A DNA stretch of 64,000 bases from Hybos culiciformis (taxonomy: Eukaryota; Arthropoda; Insecta; Diptera; Hybotidae): positions 18,827,829 to 18,891,828 of the forward strand of contig OZ023275.1 in NCBI GenBank assembly GCA_964007475.1, in the 5' to 3' direction. Every line of letters begins with the position of its first letter. Positions within the stretch are counted from its first letter, which is position 1. Below are positions 50,046 to 61,044 of the stretch, piece after piece. A model generated the notes under the pieces. That model saw nothing but the letters and a program-made list of their open reading frames with translations, had not been told where the DNA came from and did no database searches. The position numbers and the translations under genes were made by a program.

Positions 50046-51701
50046 CTAGAATTTAAAATAATAAAATTAAGTTTTAATAAAAATTTTTAATATAACTATA
50101 ATTTTCAACAATCTTTTTTATAACAATAAATTCTTCAAAAATATATGTATTATAAGTTTTATTTAGCCTTTAGTTCAAGTTCAGAATTGATCAAATAGCT
50201 GAAAAATTGTATAAAAAAAATTCATTAAATCAAAAAAAAAAAATATACTCATTTTCTTCCAGACCTAAGATGACAAATTAATATTGAAAGAACGAAACAA
50301 TAAGTTATATACTACTTTAGGGGAGAAAATGTAAAATATGTTATTAAATCATTATACATAATTATAATGTTTCCAAACTAAAAAATTTTATTCATAAATT
50401 AAATCAGGTTATCCTTTAATTGGAAATTTCTGTTCACACTATGTAGGATTATTTTTTTTTAATTCTTTTTTTTTGTTAAATTTCTATATATAAAAAATAG
50501 TGAATAAAATATAATCAAATATAATATAATTTAAAAAAAATATGCAAAAATACTATAAGTTTAAAAACTACTAAATTTTATGTATAATTAAATTCCTTTA
50601 ACTCAACAACTATTTATGAATTTTTACGAAAACTTATTTAAACCAGAAGTTTACAGCTTATTAGGTTTACTAGATTATACCATGATTATTGGTATTATAG
50701 TAGAAAAAATTTAAAGAAAATACGATGTAACTGAAAATAACTCAAATATATTTAATTTTCCTACTTTCAACTATCACGTCAATTAAAAGTTTTAAAAGCT
50801 TTTCGAAAAAATTTTCAAACTTTTAATAATAATAATTTTTCCATCTGTTCAGAGTTGAAAAGCTTGGTAAAAATCAATTCATAATATTTGGTAAAATGGT
50901 AATTTTTAAAATGTTTATTTTTTTTTTACCAAAATGTTGAAGCAAATTTATTCACTTTTCTTTCATTACTTTGTTGTTCAGATCTGAATATTTTTATTTA
51001 ATTATCTACTGTTAAAAGAATAATAAATATGCATGACTATGGTTGAAGTAATTTCGTTTTAGCCAGTTTTCTATCAAAAAAGAAACAGCGATCTGTGTAA
51101 TTATTTTCCGTTTGGTAAAATATTTTTAACAAAAAAAAAGATTCTTTTTCAGTTAAACTAGTAGAGCTGAGATTCCACATTTATTGATTTAATGTTTTAA
51201 GTTTATTTTGGTTAATTTAAATTTAAATTAAGTACCTTTATTTAATTGTACCTAATGATGACTGAGATATATATTTATCTAGGTAAAAACTTTGTACATT
51301 TTAATCCAAATTTTGTTTCGTCGAATACTATAAATTACTTTTAAAATATTATAGAATACATTATTTTATTATTTATTTTTAAAATTATCATTCTTACAAA
51401 TATAAAAATACACAAAAATATATATGTAGTACGTATGCATAAATAGAATTCAGAATAATGAATTTTATAATCGAAAACAAATAATAACAAAATCATCAAA
51501 AGATGAAGTTTTTTGATGGTTTCTTTTTTTTGTTAATTTTTTTTTCAAATTAACTATTGCTAAAATGAATAATTCCGTTGTTGTTGCCATATCAAATCAT
51601 CTGTGAATGACTGATTAAATTATTTTAAAATCTTAACAACTCCTGAATTAAAGGATGAATAATTTTATATGTAGGAACCTCACACAATAATGTTCATTTA
51701 T
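50046..51701. other. Region upstream of the terminal exon and downstream of Hsp70
   Basis: It should hold the missing 5' exons of the gene ending at 49759, or an intron of it, plus the 3' UTR of the Hsp70 gene. No exon could be supported. A minus-strand 41-codon frame beginning MATTTELFILAIV (ATG near 51581) is a weak candidate. Confidence 0.35.
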
Positions 51702-53516
51702 TTATTTTACATATTGAGCAAATTGTTTTTCTAAATGATTTTTTTCTGATTTATAAAATGTTTCATCTTTTAATCCCACAGTTGTTAATTTTTCAATTAC
51801 TTCATCACAATAATTATTCAGTATTAATTTATTTTCAGGAGAAATTTTTTCATCACTCATACCCTGCACGGACGACTGAATATTGTTACATAAATCGACT
51901 AATTCATTTTTGGCAACAGCAGATTTAAGTATTATTTGATCATTTTTTCTATATTCTTCAGCTTCTTGAATCATACTATCAACAACATCATTACTCAATT
52001 GACTTTTCTTTTTTGATATAGTTATTTGTTTCTGATTACCAGCTGTATTCTCAACAGCTGTTACTACTAAAACACCATTAATATCAATTTCCATTGCAAC
52101 ATCAATTTTTGCTTGTCCACAAGGCATCGGTAGAATACCTTCTAAACGAACTTCTGCTAATAAATGATTATCTGAAACCATTGAACGTTCACCTTCATAA
52201 ACACCTAAATCTAATCCAAATTGATTATCCTTAGAAGTACAATATCTTGATGTTTTTGTTACTGGTATTCGTGTATTACGTTCAATAATAATACTCATTA
52301 TTCCACCTTCTAATCTCACACCCAGTGATAAGGGGGTTACATCAGATAATAATAAATCCTTGAATTTAAAGCATCCATCAAGCATCGCACCATGTACAGC
52401 AGCTCCATATGCTACTGATTCGTCAGGATTAACTGATAAATTTAAGTCTGCTCCAAAAAATTCTTTTATTAAATTTTGTATTTGAATAATTTTCGTAGAA
52501 CCACCAACTAAAACAATTTCGTCAATATTTTCTTTTTTTAATTTGGAACTTTCAAGGACATTTCTCAATGTTTCCATTAATCGGTTATACATATCTTTGT
52601 TCAAATTATTGAATACAGCACGATTTATTTTCGAACTGAAATCGAATCCATCAAATAAATATTCAATATCAATTCGAGCTTCAACACACGATGATAAATA
52701 ACGTTTTGCTTCTTCACATTTAGTACGTAATCGTCGTAAACATTTCTTATTATCGGCAATATCTATTCCAAAGTTGTCTTTAATTTCATCAATAAAATAT
52801 GATACCATACTATTGTCAAAATCTATGCCGCCTAAATGAGTGTCACCACCAACAGCTATTACTTCGAAATTATTATTGATAACACTAAGTATTGATACAT
52901 CAAATGTTCCTCCGCCTAAATCAAAAACCAAAATATTTTGTTTATTTCGAATTTTCATTTCTGATCCATAAGCAATTGCTGCTGCAGTTGGTTCATTAAT
53001 TATTCGTTTCACATTTAGCCCTGCAATTGTACCAGCATCAATTGTCGCTTGCCGTTGAGCGTTATTAAAATAAGCTGGTACTGTTATAACGGCATTTTTT
53101 ACTTCTGCTCCCAAATATTTCTCAGCTATATCCTTCATTTTCATAAGGACCATGGCTGAAATTTGCTGTGGTAGAAATTCTTTGACCTCACCTTTTTCAG
53201 TAATTTGAATTTTTGGATCTCCATTACTATCGATAATTTTAAATGGCCAATGCAACATATCTGCCTGAACACTTTCATCAGCGAATTTAAGTCCAATTAT
53301 TCTCTTAATTTCATATATAGTATTGGATGTATTTGACCCAGCAAGATTTTTAGCAGCTTCACCAACAATACGCTCATTATCATTAAAAGACACATACGAG
53401 GGAGTTGTACGATTTCCTTGATCATTAGCAATAACTTCAACCTTACCATTTCTATACACGGCTACACATGAGTATGTTGTACCCAAATCAATTCCAATAG
53501 TTGGGGTTTCAGTCAT
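51702..53516 (-). CDS. Divergent intronless Hsp70 chaperone lacking EEVD
   Basis: The 604-residue product is an ATP-dependent protein-folding chaperone of the Hsp70 family. The three family signatures are present: IDLGTTYS at 9-16, LVFDLGGGTFDVSIL at 196-210 and IVLVGGSTKIIQIQ at 334-347. The nucleotide-binding residues fall at canonical positions (Asp10, Lys71, Glu175, Asp199, Thr204). The linker DLLLSDVTPLSLG spans 387-399; a substrate-binding beta domain and a lid follow. There is no signal peptide, mitochondrial presequence or KDEL, so it should be cytosolic or nuclear. Unlike typical cytosolic Hsp70s of about 640 residues ending EEVD, it stops at QYVK. It therefore lacks the tail that binds TPR co-chaperones such as Hop and CHIP. 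Substitutions occur at usually invariant sites (YFNNAQRQATID in place of YFNDSQRQATKD). No introns interrupt it, as in inducible hsp70 genes or retrocopies. No clear heat-shock element was seen upstream. Confidence 0.95.
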   Translation of the reverse strand: MTETPTIGIDLGTTYSCVAVYRNGKVEVIANDQGNRTTPSYVSFNDNERIVGEAAKNLAGSNTSNTIYEIKRIIGLKFADESVQADMLHWPFKIIDSNGDPKIQITEKGEVKEFLPQQISAMVLMKMKDIAEKYLGAEVKNAVITVPAYFNNAQRQATIDAGTIAGLNVKRIINEPTAAAIAYGSEMKIRNKQNILVFDLGGGTFDVSILSVINNNFEVIAVGGDTHLGGIDFDNSMVSYFIDEIKDNFGIDIADNKKCLRRLRTKCEEAKRYLSSCVEARIDIEYLFDGFDFSSKINRAVFNNLNKDMYNRLMETLRNVLESSKLKKENIDEIVLVGGSTKIIQIQNLIKEFFGADLNLSVNPDESVAYGAAVHGAMLDGCFKFKDLLLSDVTPLSLGVRLEGGIMSIIIERNTRIPVTKTSRYCTSKDNQFGLDLGVYEGERSMVSDNHLLAEVRLEGILPMPCGQAKIDVAMEIDINGVLVVTAVENTAGNQKQITISKKKSQLSNDVVDSMIQEAEEYRKNDQIILKSAVAKNELVDLCNNIQSSVQGMSDEKISPENKLILNNYCDEVIEKLTTVGLKDETFYKSEKNHLEKQFAQYVK

Positions 53517-53693
53517 TTTTTTTAACTTTTTAAATTTTATGAATTTTATTTTTCAAATTTTATAAATTTTTCTAAATTTTTGTATAGAATAATTATGTGA
53601 CAATTACTGAAAACAATTACTTATATTTCTTTGTTAAAAATGTCACGAGAAAGTTAAATCATTAATCAAAACATTTATTAATTTTTAATATTG
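53517..53693 (-). other. Leader region between the short ORF and Hsp70 start
   Basis: AT-rich sequence. TTTATAAAATTTG lies about 40-50 nt before the Hsp70 ATG and could act as a TATA box. The alternative promoter at 54021-54027 is better formed. Confidence 0.3.
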
Positions 53694-53828
53694 CTACAAA
53701 TCTAGATAATCTGGATGGAGCAGTCGCTTCAGTAGCATTTCTGATAGTCTCGATTCGAAACCTAACTGATATAAATTATAAAAATTTGTTTCTTTCGATG
53801 TTTCGTTCTGGTCCACACTATTTGCCAT
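53694..53828 (-). CDS. 44-residue short ORF, or upstream ORF in the Hsp70 leader
   Basis: MANSVDQNETSKETNFYNLY continues with GFESRLSEMLLKRLLHPDYL and ends DL. The composition is normal and charged, and the C-terminal half could form a helix. It begins 173 nt after a predicted transcription start and ends 177 nt before the Hsp70 start codon. It could be a small independent protein, an upstream ORF that modulates Hsp70 translation, or a first exon. The frame stays open upstream, but no ATG is present there in frame. A tiny AUG-led frame ending in UAG also precedes it. The family is unknown. Confidence 0.45.
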   Translation of the reverse strand: MANSVDQNETSKETNFYNLYQLGFESRLSEMLLKRLLHPDYLDL

Positions 53829-53997
53829 TTGAATAAAATAATAATTGTTAAAATACGAGTGGTATTGACGCAGTTTAACTACATATATTTCATGCGAGTA
53901 TACGCTCACAGGATTCTGGAGTGAAAAAGAAAAGGGAATTGAAAAAAGAGCAACCAGAGAATAGTAAATGGGGAAAAACAAAAGTCCACCACTCTAA

Positions 53998-54027
53998 AAC
54001 TGCATAGAAAATATCTAATTTTTTATA
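53998..54027 (-). promoter_or_regulatory. Core promoter: TATA box and initiator
   Basis: On the minus strand TATAAAA (54027-54021) is followed 26 nt later by GCAGTT, close to the arthropod initiator TCAGTY, with the predicted start at about 54001. The spacing is right for a TATA-Inr promoter. It would drive the 44-codon ORF and plausibly Hsp70 with a leader of about 485 nt. Confidence 0.55.
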
Positions 54028-54875
54028 CACACTACTTCAAAAAGCAGATAATATTATTACATTTAGATTAAGAGATCTTATTAATTGCATGACTATCAAT
54101 ATGTTGTTGTGACAATCGATCAGTGACACTCGAAACTAAAAAAAACTCTTTATTAATTATTTCTCATTGAACCAACCCAAAAAGTACCATTTTCAAATCA
54201 ATAATTTAAATTAAAAGTATTGAATGAAGTGGACCTTATTATAATTGTATAAAAATGAAAAAAAAAAATATTTATAAAAATCTTTTCTCTACTATTAAAT
54301 AGATATAAGTTAAGTCAGTAAAAGAAAACATTGTAACTGAGGCTTGAGTTAAAAAGCTGCAAAAAAAAATTATATAAATAGATAACAAATTTAAGCAAAG
54401 TAAAATTAATGAAATTCTTAATTTATAGAGTTTAAAATAATTACGTTGAGTTTATTAAAGCATAGTATAGAATAGTAAATAAAACAAAAATAAAAACAAT
54501 ATTTTATTACACAAGTTCCCAAGTAATAATTATTTATATGTGTTTATAATTACATTTTATACAAAAATTAAATAAGCTTAATGACTTTATTAATCATCAA
54601 TATATCCTGTGCATTAATGGAATCGAATCGTAGTTTTTGAAGTTTTCTTATAATCATCTTAATAAATAAAATAAAGACGGTACAAAAACCAGTCATCTAG
54701 TTTTTTCCTTTTTTCAAAATATAATAATGATGATATTCACCTTGCATTCAAAACAGTAACAAATTGATTTTTTTTTTAACAATTAACATGATTACATTTA
54801 CAATACTTAATTATTAATATTATACAACATATATTTAGTGCATTTTTCTAACAATGATTATAACTAAAATTTATA
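54028..54875. other. AT-rich spacer
   Basis: Upstream of the predicted Hsp70-side promoter and downstream of the next gene's stop codon. No nGAAnnTTCnnGAAn heat-shock element was found by eye. Nothing else is recognised. Confidence 0.4.
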
Positions 54876-55324
54876 TTAAGTTTTAGGTTTTTTAGTTGTT
54901 GTTGTTGGAACATAATCATGACCTTCCACTGTCAATGAATCTCCAAAAAGTGGTTTAAAAAAGTATACGATTTTAGCATAACGCCTAGCTGAATTCTGCA
55001 AAGAAAATTTAAAAAAAAAATTATCATTTTGATTCACAAATAACTCAACATACTGAAATTATTAATTCTGTACAAAAATAAACTTTTTAAAAGCTTTTTT
55101 TTTTTGTTGAAAAACAATATTTTTTTCTCCATTAATGTATGTATAATATTATATTTATATACCTTCATAAAATCCGATAAAATTTTTGAAACGTTCGTAA
55201 CAGTTGTAAACGATTGTGTGAATAATTGATCTGGAACGTCCAACATAACATTATTTTTATCTAAATCAGCTACATCCAAATTGCCATCAATAGCACGACT
55301 TTTTCTACCTCCAGTTTTCACATC
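54876..55324 (-). CDS. Secreted-type protein, last two exons (5' end not found)
   Basis: The exons are 55324-55163 (54 codons) and 54995-54876 (39 codons plus stop), joined by a 167-nt GT-AG intron in phase 0. The 3' splice sites are strong (TTTTTTCAG and TTTCTTTGCAG). The product reads DVKTGGRKSRAIDGNLDVAD, then PDQLFTQSFTTVTNVSKIL, then NSARRYAKIVYFFKPLFGDS, with a Thr/Lys tail YVPTTTTKKPKT. It has no ATG at its beginning, and its first exon must lie upstream. The style (phase-0 small exons, Thr-rich tail) matches the secreted genes at 21650-24700 and 57850-61044. I know no function. The missing signal-peptide exon could lie in 55.3-57.8 kb or be shared with the next gene. Confidence 0.75.
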
Positions 55325-55935
55325 CTGAAAAAAAAAATAAAAAAAAAATCATCAACCAATCATTTCTGAAATTTAATTCAAAGTAGATAAGTATTAATAA
55401 CATTGCAGTTTACGAAAAGTCCAAAGAAATTGCCAATTTTTATGAAAATTTTCAGCCATTCAAATTTAAGTGTTTTTAATGCAATTTTAATATTAATTGT
55501 TTTCTTTTAGCCAATATTATTTTTACAATAAAAGAATAGCGAGATTTTTCGAAATCTGAGACCATTAGTTTGACTAATACATATTACAATTTACAATTCA
55601 ATTTTATTTCTTTATATGTATAGGGATAAAAATAGCTAGACTTTATAAACGCCAAAAAATTCAAAAAAAAAATTTGATATCAAAAAGATAATTGAAATTA
55701 TTAAACTGTTAAAATGTTCTTTAAAGATACGAACAGTTGCAAAGTTCGTAACTAATTTTTAGCCGACATTTTTGGTTTAGTCTAGGCATAATTCTAATAC
55801 CAATTTATGACTAATTATGTTAAAAAAAAACAATTAAGCTGATTATGAAACTTTTTTATTTTTTGTGCTCAAGATGGGTAATATAAATATTTAGCGACCA
55901 AATGCGACCAAAATGCAGAATAAATAATTGAAGCT

Positions 55936-56100
55936 TATTATAATGAATAACGATTCGAACTTATAAGAATCATCCAAAATAATATTTGCAAATTTTATTT
56001 GTATATAATTCAAATAATATGCAATTCAATCGAATCGAATGGAATTAGGTTTTCACTGATTTTTACAACAGAATCGTTATTCATAATAATGAAGTCAGGA
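55936..56100. repeat. Small imperfect foldback
   Basis: GAAGCTTATTATAATGAATAACGATTC near 55931-55957 pairs in inverse with GAATCGTTATTCATAATAATGAAGTC at 56072-56097. The middle is AT-rich with ATTCAAATAATATGCAATTC-like sequence. It is probably a short MITE; borders are uncertain. Confidence 0.55.
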
Positions 56101-56382
56101 CTTCTAGGACTTTAACAATTATAAATCTCAAAACTTATACATAATTTAAAAAAATTGTTCATAAACAAACTCTTGTCGTAATTAAGTATTTGTTTATTTT
56201 TAATATATTTGTAGCCAATTATTTAAGACTTAATAATGGCATCAAAGGGGCAGAGAGTAAGTTAAAAATTGATAAAGCAAGTTGCTAAAATTAAAATTGG
56301 CTGAAAATTAAAAATTAATTAACTTTTTGTACTTTAAAGAGAGGTTTTGCTTAATTTGTTTTTTTTAAATGGTTAAGTATAA

Positions 56383-56601
56383 CCATAGATTAAGAATACA
56401 CCAAGATGGGAAGTTTCATACAACATTTTTTCAGTCTTTTTTGGTATTTTATTGTGAAGGTGTTAGTAAAACTAAATAAAATTCTTTTCATACATTGATG
56501 ATTATCACGTATTTTATTTTCTTTTTCTAACACATTGACTTAAAAATACCAAAAATAATGTTGTATGAAGCTTCCCATCTTGGTGTATTCTTAATCTATG
56601 G
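56383..56601. mobile_element. MITE, 219 bp, with TATAA duplication
   Basis: The left end CCATAGATTAAGAATACACC and right end GGTGTATTCTTAATCTATGG are exact inverses, and similarity extends about 45 bp with one mismatch, then more loosely to about 100 bp. TATAA flanks both sides (56378-56382 and 56602-56606). Size, CCATA ends and TATWA flanks resemble the MITE at 42902-43117, although the internal sequences differ. A Tc1/mariner-type TA duplication is an alternative reading. Confidence 0.9.
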
Positions 56602-57849
56602 TATAACTTTACCAAGACAAGAAGACAAAGAATCTGTCGTTTCAAATTAAACAATAACGCTATCGAAAATATTATAGAAAAGACTGGAAGCAAAGTATAA
56701 CGCTGCAGCTAGAACCAATTAAGAAAACAACATTTATATAATAAATTTTTTTTTTTACTTTTTTCATTCTTTTTTACAAAAATATTTTAAAATTAATATA
56801 TACAATTTCTTCTTTTTTTTTTAAATAACAATTTTTCACCATTTTTTATAAAGAAAATATAATAATGTTTTTTTATTTAAATTTATAACAAAAATGTAAA
56901 TACGATCACCTTTAATACTTGCATTTTTTATTTAAAATAGGGAATGAAATGTGTCAAATATTTTCTGATCCTAAATTAAGAAGATTTGAGAATTCAATAT
57001 TAATGACACATAATTATATGAATTATTTTAAATTGCTTAAAATGAATAAGCTTCAATTTGTGACTGTATAAAGAGTTAATTATACACAAATTAATAGGAC
57101 TTGTGCCGAGTTCACTGTAAAAACTTGTTCGAAAATCCATTATTCTCTTTCATTAGAGTAGAAAAAACAAGATTCATAGAAATAGAATTTGACAATAGAT
57201 TTTCGAATAAGAATCAATTCACATGGATTCCAGGAATAGGCCCGACTTTAAAACTTAAAAGCAGTAATCAACAATAAGTCTTTATCAGGGTGGATTTGTT
57301 TCAATTAAAGAAATATATCTAAACATATTCTGAAAATTTCAGCTGCAAAACGTTCAGTGATAATAAAATAAAACTTTTTCACTGGTAAACAATTTTTTTT
57401 AGAAATTAACTAAAACTTTGAAATAGTAATGATTACATGACTGAATGGGATCTATCTAATTTAGAACAAATGTAAAAAGATGCTAGCAACTTTATTACAA
57501 TTTGTGTTTTATCTAATATCTAAGAAACTTAGAAATAAATTTTAAATCTCTTTTGAAGACCCTAAGCTTTTTTTAGCACAAAGTATTTCTTTGTAATTAA
57601 GAGATATTATCATACAAAATATTAGTTACATGAACCTTCCGAAGATTAATATTATTAATATAAATGAAATTTGTCTTGAAAATATAAAACAAATTATTGA
57701 GCAAAGAGTCAATAATGTTGTACAGCGTTATTAACTCAAAATGCAAAAAAAAAATTTATTGAAATAATATTTCGACCATGGAGAGATTAACTAAAAAGTT
57801 TCCTAATTTATTTCTTAGTTTCTAGAATTTATTTAAAATAGAGTTTTTC

Positions 57850-60800
57850 CTATTTTTTATAACCAGATTCATCAGAAGTGCCTGGAGCTTCTGTTGTCGA
57901 ACCACCTGATGAACCTTGAAGTATTGGTCCAGAGAATTGCAATACTTTGGAAACAAAGTTTCCTAATCCGGCATTTCCATTACCATTGCCACCAGATGAT
58001 GATCCACTTAAGCTTGTTATACCGCCAAGAACACCTGTCGTTAAATCGCTAACTAAATTACCAATTCCAGCTATTTTAGGTGAAACCACCGCCGTAATTA
58101 ATCCTTGTAAGTTATTTATTGGTTTTGGTGCCTTTATATTGTATTGAGCATTTTTCTGAATATTGGTTTTGTCCAAACTATCAATAAATCTTGTCTTTTT
58201 ATCCAAAATGCTATCAATTTTCTGTTAAATTATTGATATGACCGTTATGTGGGCAGTCAATTGAATAACATTAAAATAAGTTGCAATTTGCATATAAATA
58301 TTATAAATATGAAATAAATTAAATGATTTTAATTAACAAAACTGTTAGTGAAATTATATTCAACTTAATTAATAAGTTCTAAATTTTTCTTAAACTGATA
58401 ACAATTTTCTATAATAATGTTATAGTCAAAGATTTTTTTGACAAAGATCTTTGTAATGTTAGGTACATATAACATAAGTAGAAATCTAATGTTTTTGAAA
58501 AAAAAATCAGTATTTGAAAGCGCTAAGAAAATGAGCCTTAGGCTCTCCCTGAATAACGCATAAGATTCTCAAACATCGTACAAAACATAATAAATGTTCT
58601 TGAATATATTTACATTATTTTCTTGGCATTGTTGAATATTTTAGCTTGGAAAACAGTTTACTTTCTTGGAAAATAATTTTTTTTATTTTCTAATTTCCCT
58701 TTTACTTTGCCCGAAAACCTAAAATTCAATGAAAATTTTGAATTAATTCATATACTTACACCAAAAACAAAACCCAAAACAGCATTTTTTGCAGCAAATG
58801 TTGCATCGGGTAATTTTCGTTTTTCACGTCCCAATGGCGCGCTTGAGTCCTATAATCAAAAAAATAAGAAAATTTTATCTCGATTACGAAAATTTTATAA
58901 TTACAAGTAATATTTACTAGTTGCAATCTCGACTATATTCTTTAATTTAAAAATATTTTAAAAATCGTTAATGAACACAGGTTGTAGTCAGAACGTTAAA
59001 TTAAAAATTGTGCTTGTAGTCAGCCCGGCGAGGAGTCAAAAATAAATTTTACTCTAACAAAACCTTAGCTCACACATAATTTTTTAAGCAGCATTCTCTT
59101 GGGCTAATATTTAAGAACTGACATATTTTGTTTAAGCCAACGTTGAAGCTCTTACAATTTCAAATATTTTCTATAATCAGAAAATATCGATTCATTTAGT
59201 TTTCTTCCTAAGAAAGGAATTTACAACGAAACAACATTTTTATTTTTTGAGTTATTCTTAAGATCATGATCTTAAATTGTTAGTACACTAAAAAAAATTT
59301 TCGATTTGCATGCAATTCAAAAACTTTGAATGTATGAAACTCGGTACGAATGTATGTACATATATGTAACAAGTACTGTCAATTATTTTATTCCTTTCAA
59401 TATTTTTGCAACTTTATGAATTGGCAAATTCAAATATCGTAAATTTTTTTTTTTTACAATTTATTAAAAAATTTTAAAAATTAGGACATATCTATGTAGT
59501 ATAAATTGAAACACTTCCGCCCCAGCATAAAACTTGATTTTATGTAATTTTCTTCATTTATTTTGAATACATGATCGATAAATTTTATTATCATGATATG
59601 AGCTTAAGAAAAAAATCAGCAAAAAAAATATTTTATAAAAAATAAAAATAATAATAATAATAAACTTTTACTTTCTTTTCAAACTTGAAAATTTTTTAGG
59701 AGAAGCAATTTTGTAATATAGGAAGAAATGAAATTGATTTTTATTTTTGCATTTAAATAAATGAACAGACAATAAATTTTGCAGTTTCGGTCATAAATGT
59801 CACATATAAAAAAAAAATGTATACAAAACTTGATGACTTGACACAGTTGTAAATGATATTCATTATTTTTATTATAAAGATAATTAAATTATGGCATACT
59901 TTCTTTCATAACTTTGAAACATAATAAATATATTATAACAAAAATTTTAGAAGAAAATAAAAATTAAGCTTTAAAATTTTAATCCCTCAATGAGTGCAAA
60001 AAAAATGTACTCACCCCTGGCGGCACTATAAAAATCGATAAGAGTTATAAAGGTGAACCTGGTTATTGCATATAATTAATACATATACAATTAACAATAA
60101 TTAATTACATAATTTTAATACGTATGATTAAATGTACACATTATTTAGGTTTAACCATATTTTCAGTACATATATATTAATTATAATATACATATTTTAA
60201 ATTATATTTTATACTCACTCAATGCTCTAACTATTAAACTTTAATAATTTTATTTAAAATAAAATTATAACAATTTAGGAATAAAAAAAAAAAAAACAAC
60301 ATAAATTCATATCTATAACAATTGCAAAACATGTTGGCTTTGCATTGAAATTTATGTTAATATTAAGAAACAACATGGCATCAATATTAAATTTCTAAAA
60401 TATACATTTTTTTTTAAATTATTAAAATTATTTTGTTTTGCATTATGTCGGGAGGAATGTTATTATATTTTATTCAAAATATAATGTGCAAAAATAAAAA
60501 TGTTAATATTCTCAATGAAGAAGTATATTTTGGTTAACACTTCGGGACAACATCTTAGTATGCAATATTAGAACAATTTCAAAATTGCAGGGAAACTGAA
60601 TGAAGTTTAAATTTATTCCTCATTCTTGTATTTAACATCACAGAATTCAAAATATTTGAAAAATAATTACATTATAGAATTAATCTATACACAAATCCTT
60701 GTTCGTTTGTTTGACCAGTTTTGATAAAAATTAGCGATAGTTGATATATTAAAAACCAAATCTAAATTTATGACATTATATTTAGTTCTAAAAATATTTA

Positions 60801-61044
60801 TACAATGGAAAAATTTAACCTTCTTAGACTATTCTAATATATTAGATATTGTATCTAGATAGTAGATGATTATTTAAAAGATCATTCAAACAACATAATT
60901 ATTACAGATCAACCTCTTAAAACACTTACACATCATAAATTCATAAGATTATTTTATGACTCTGCATTTATCTACATTTTTTACAATTCTAACTAAAAAA
61001 TATAAAATAAATGTCACCACTATTATACACTTTTTCACGCTCAT
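57850..61044 (-). CDS. Secreted Gly-rich protein gene, three-exon model
   Basis: The two downstream exons are firm: 58849-58760 (30 codons) and 58221-57850 (123 codons plus stop). They are joined by a phase-0 GT-AG intron (GTAAGT donor, TTTAACAG acceptor). They read DSSAPLGREKRKLPDATFAA, then KNAVLGFVFGKIDSILDKKT, then PINNLQGLITAVVSPKIAG, followed by a Gly/Ser-rich segment and an acidic tail ending DESGYKK. REKR is a possible furin-like cleavage site. The first exon proposed here is 61044-60985, MSVKKCIIVVTFILYFLVRI, a good signal peptide ending at a phase-0 but weak donor (GTAAAA). With it the protein is 173 residues. A hydrophobic VSKVLQFSGPILQG segment resembles the one in the gene at 21650-24700, perhaps by convergence. 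The function is unknown; extracellular location is likely. Confidence 0.7.
58850..60984 (-). other. Proposed first intron of the Gly-rich secreted gene
   Basis: It contains a strong unused donor, GGG followed by GTGAGTAC at 60015-60008, preceded by TTTTTATAG, which together could delimit an 11-nt microexon. Splicing that microexon after the proposed first exon would break the frame, so it was left out. The rest is AT-rich. Confidence 0.35.

Larger units (their letters stand above)
55325..57849. other. Intergenic or intronic AT-rich DNA with small repeats
   Basis: I searched the minus strand for a signal-peptide exon ending in a phase-0 donor and found none convincing. Two foldback elements lie here and are listed separately. 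Confidence 0.45.

Noticed and set aside
57947..58147. Plus-strand frame of 66 codons
   Set aside because: Antisense shadow of the Gly-rich secreted exon.
58707..58910. Plus-strand frame of 67 codons
   Set aside because: Antisense to the 30-codon exon at 58849-58760, whose splice sites and joined frame are convincing.
60005..60027. 11-nt microexon between TTTTTATAG and GTGAGTAC
   Set aside because: Including it after the proposed first exon would shift the frame of the Gly-rich secreted gene. Kept only as an alternative.
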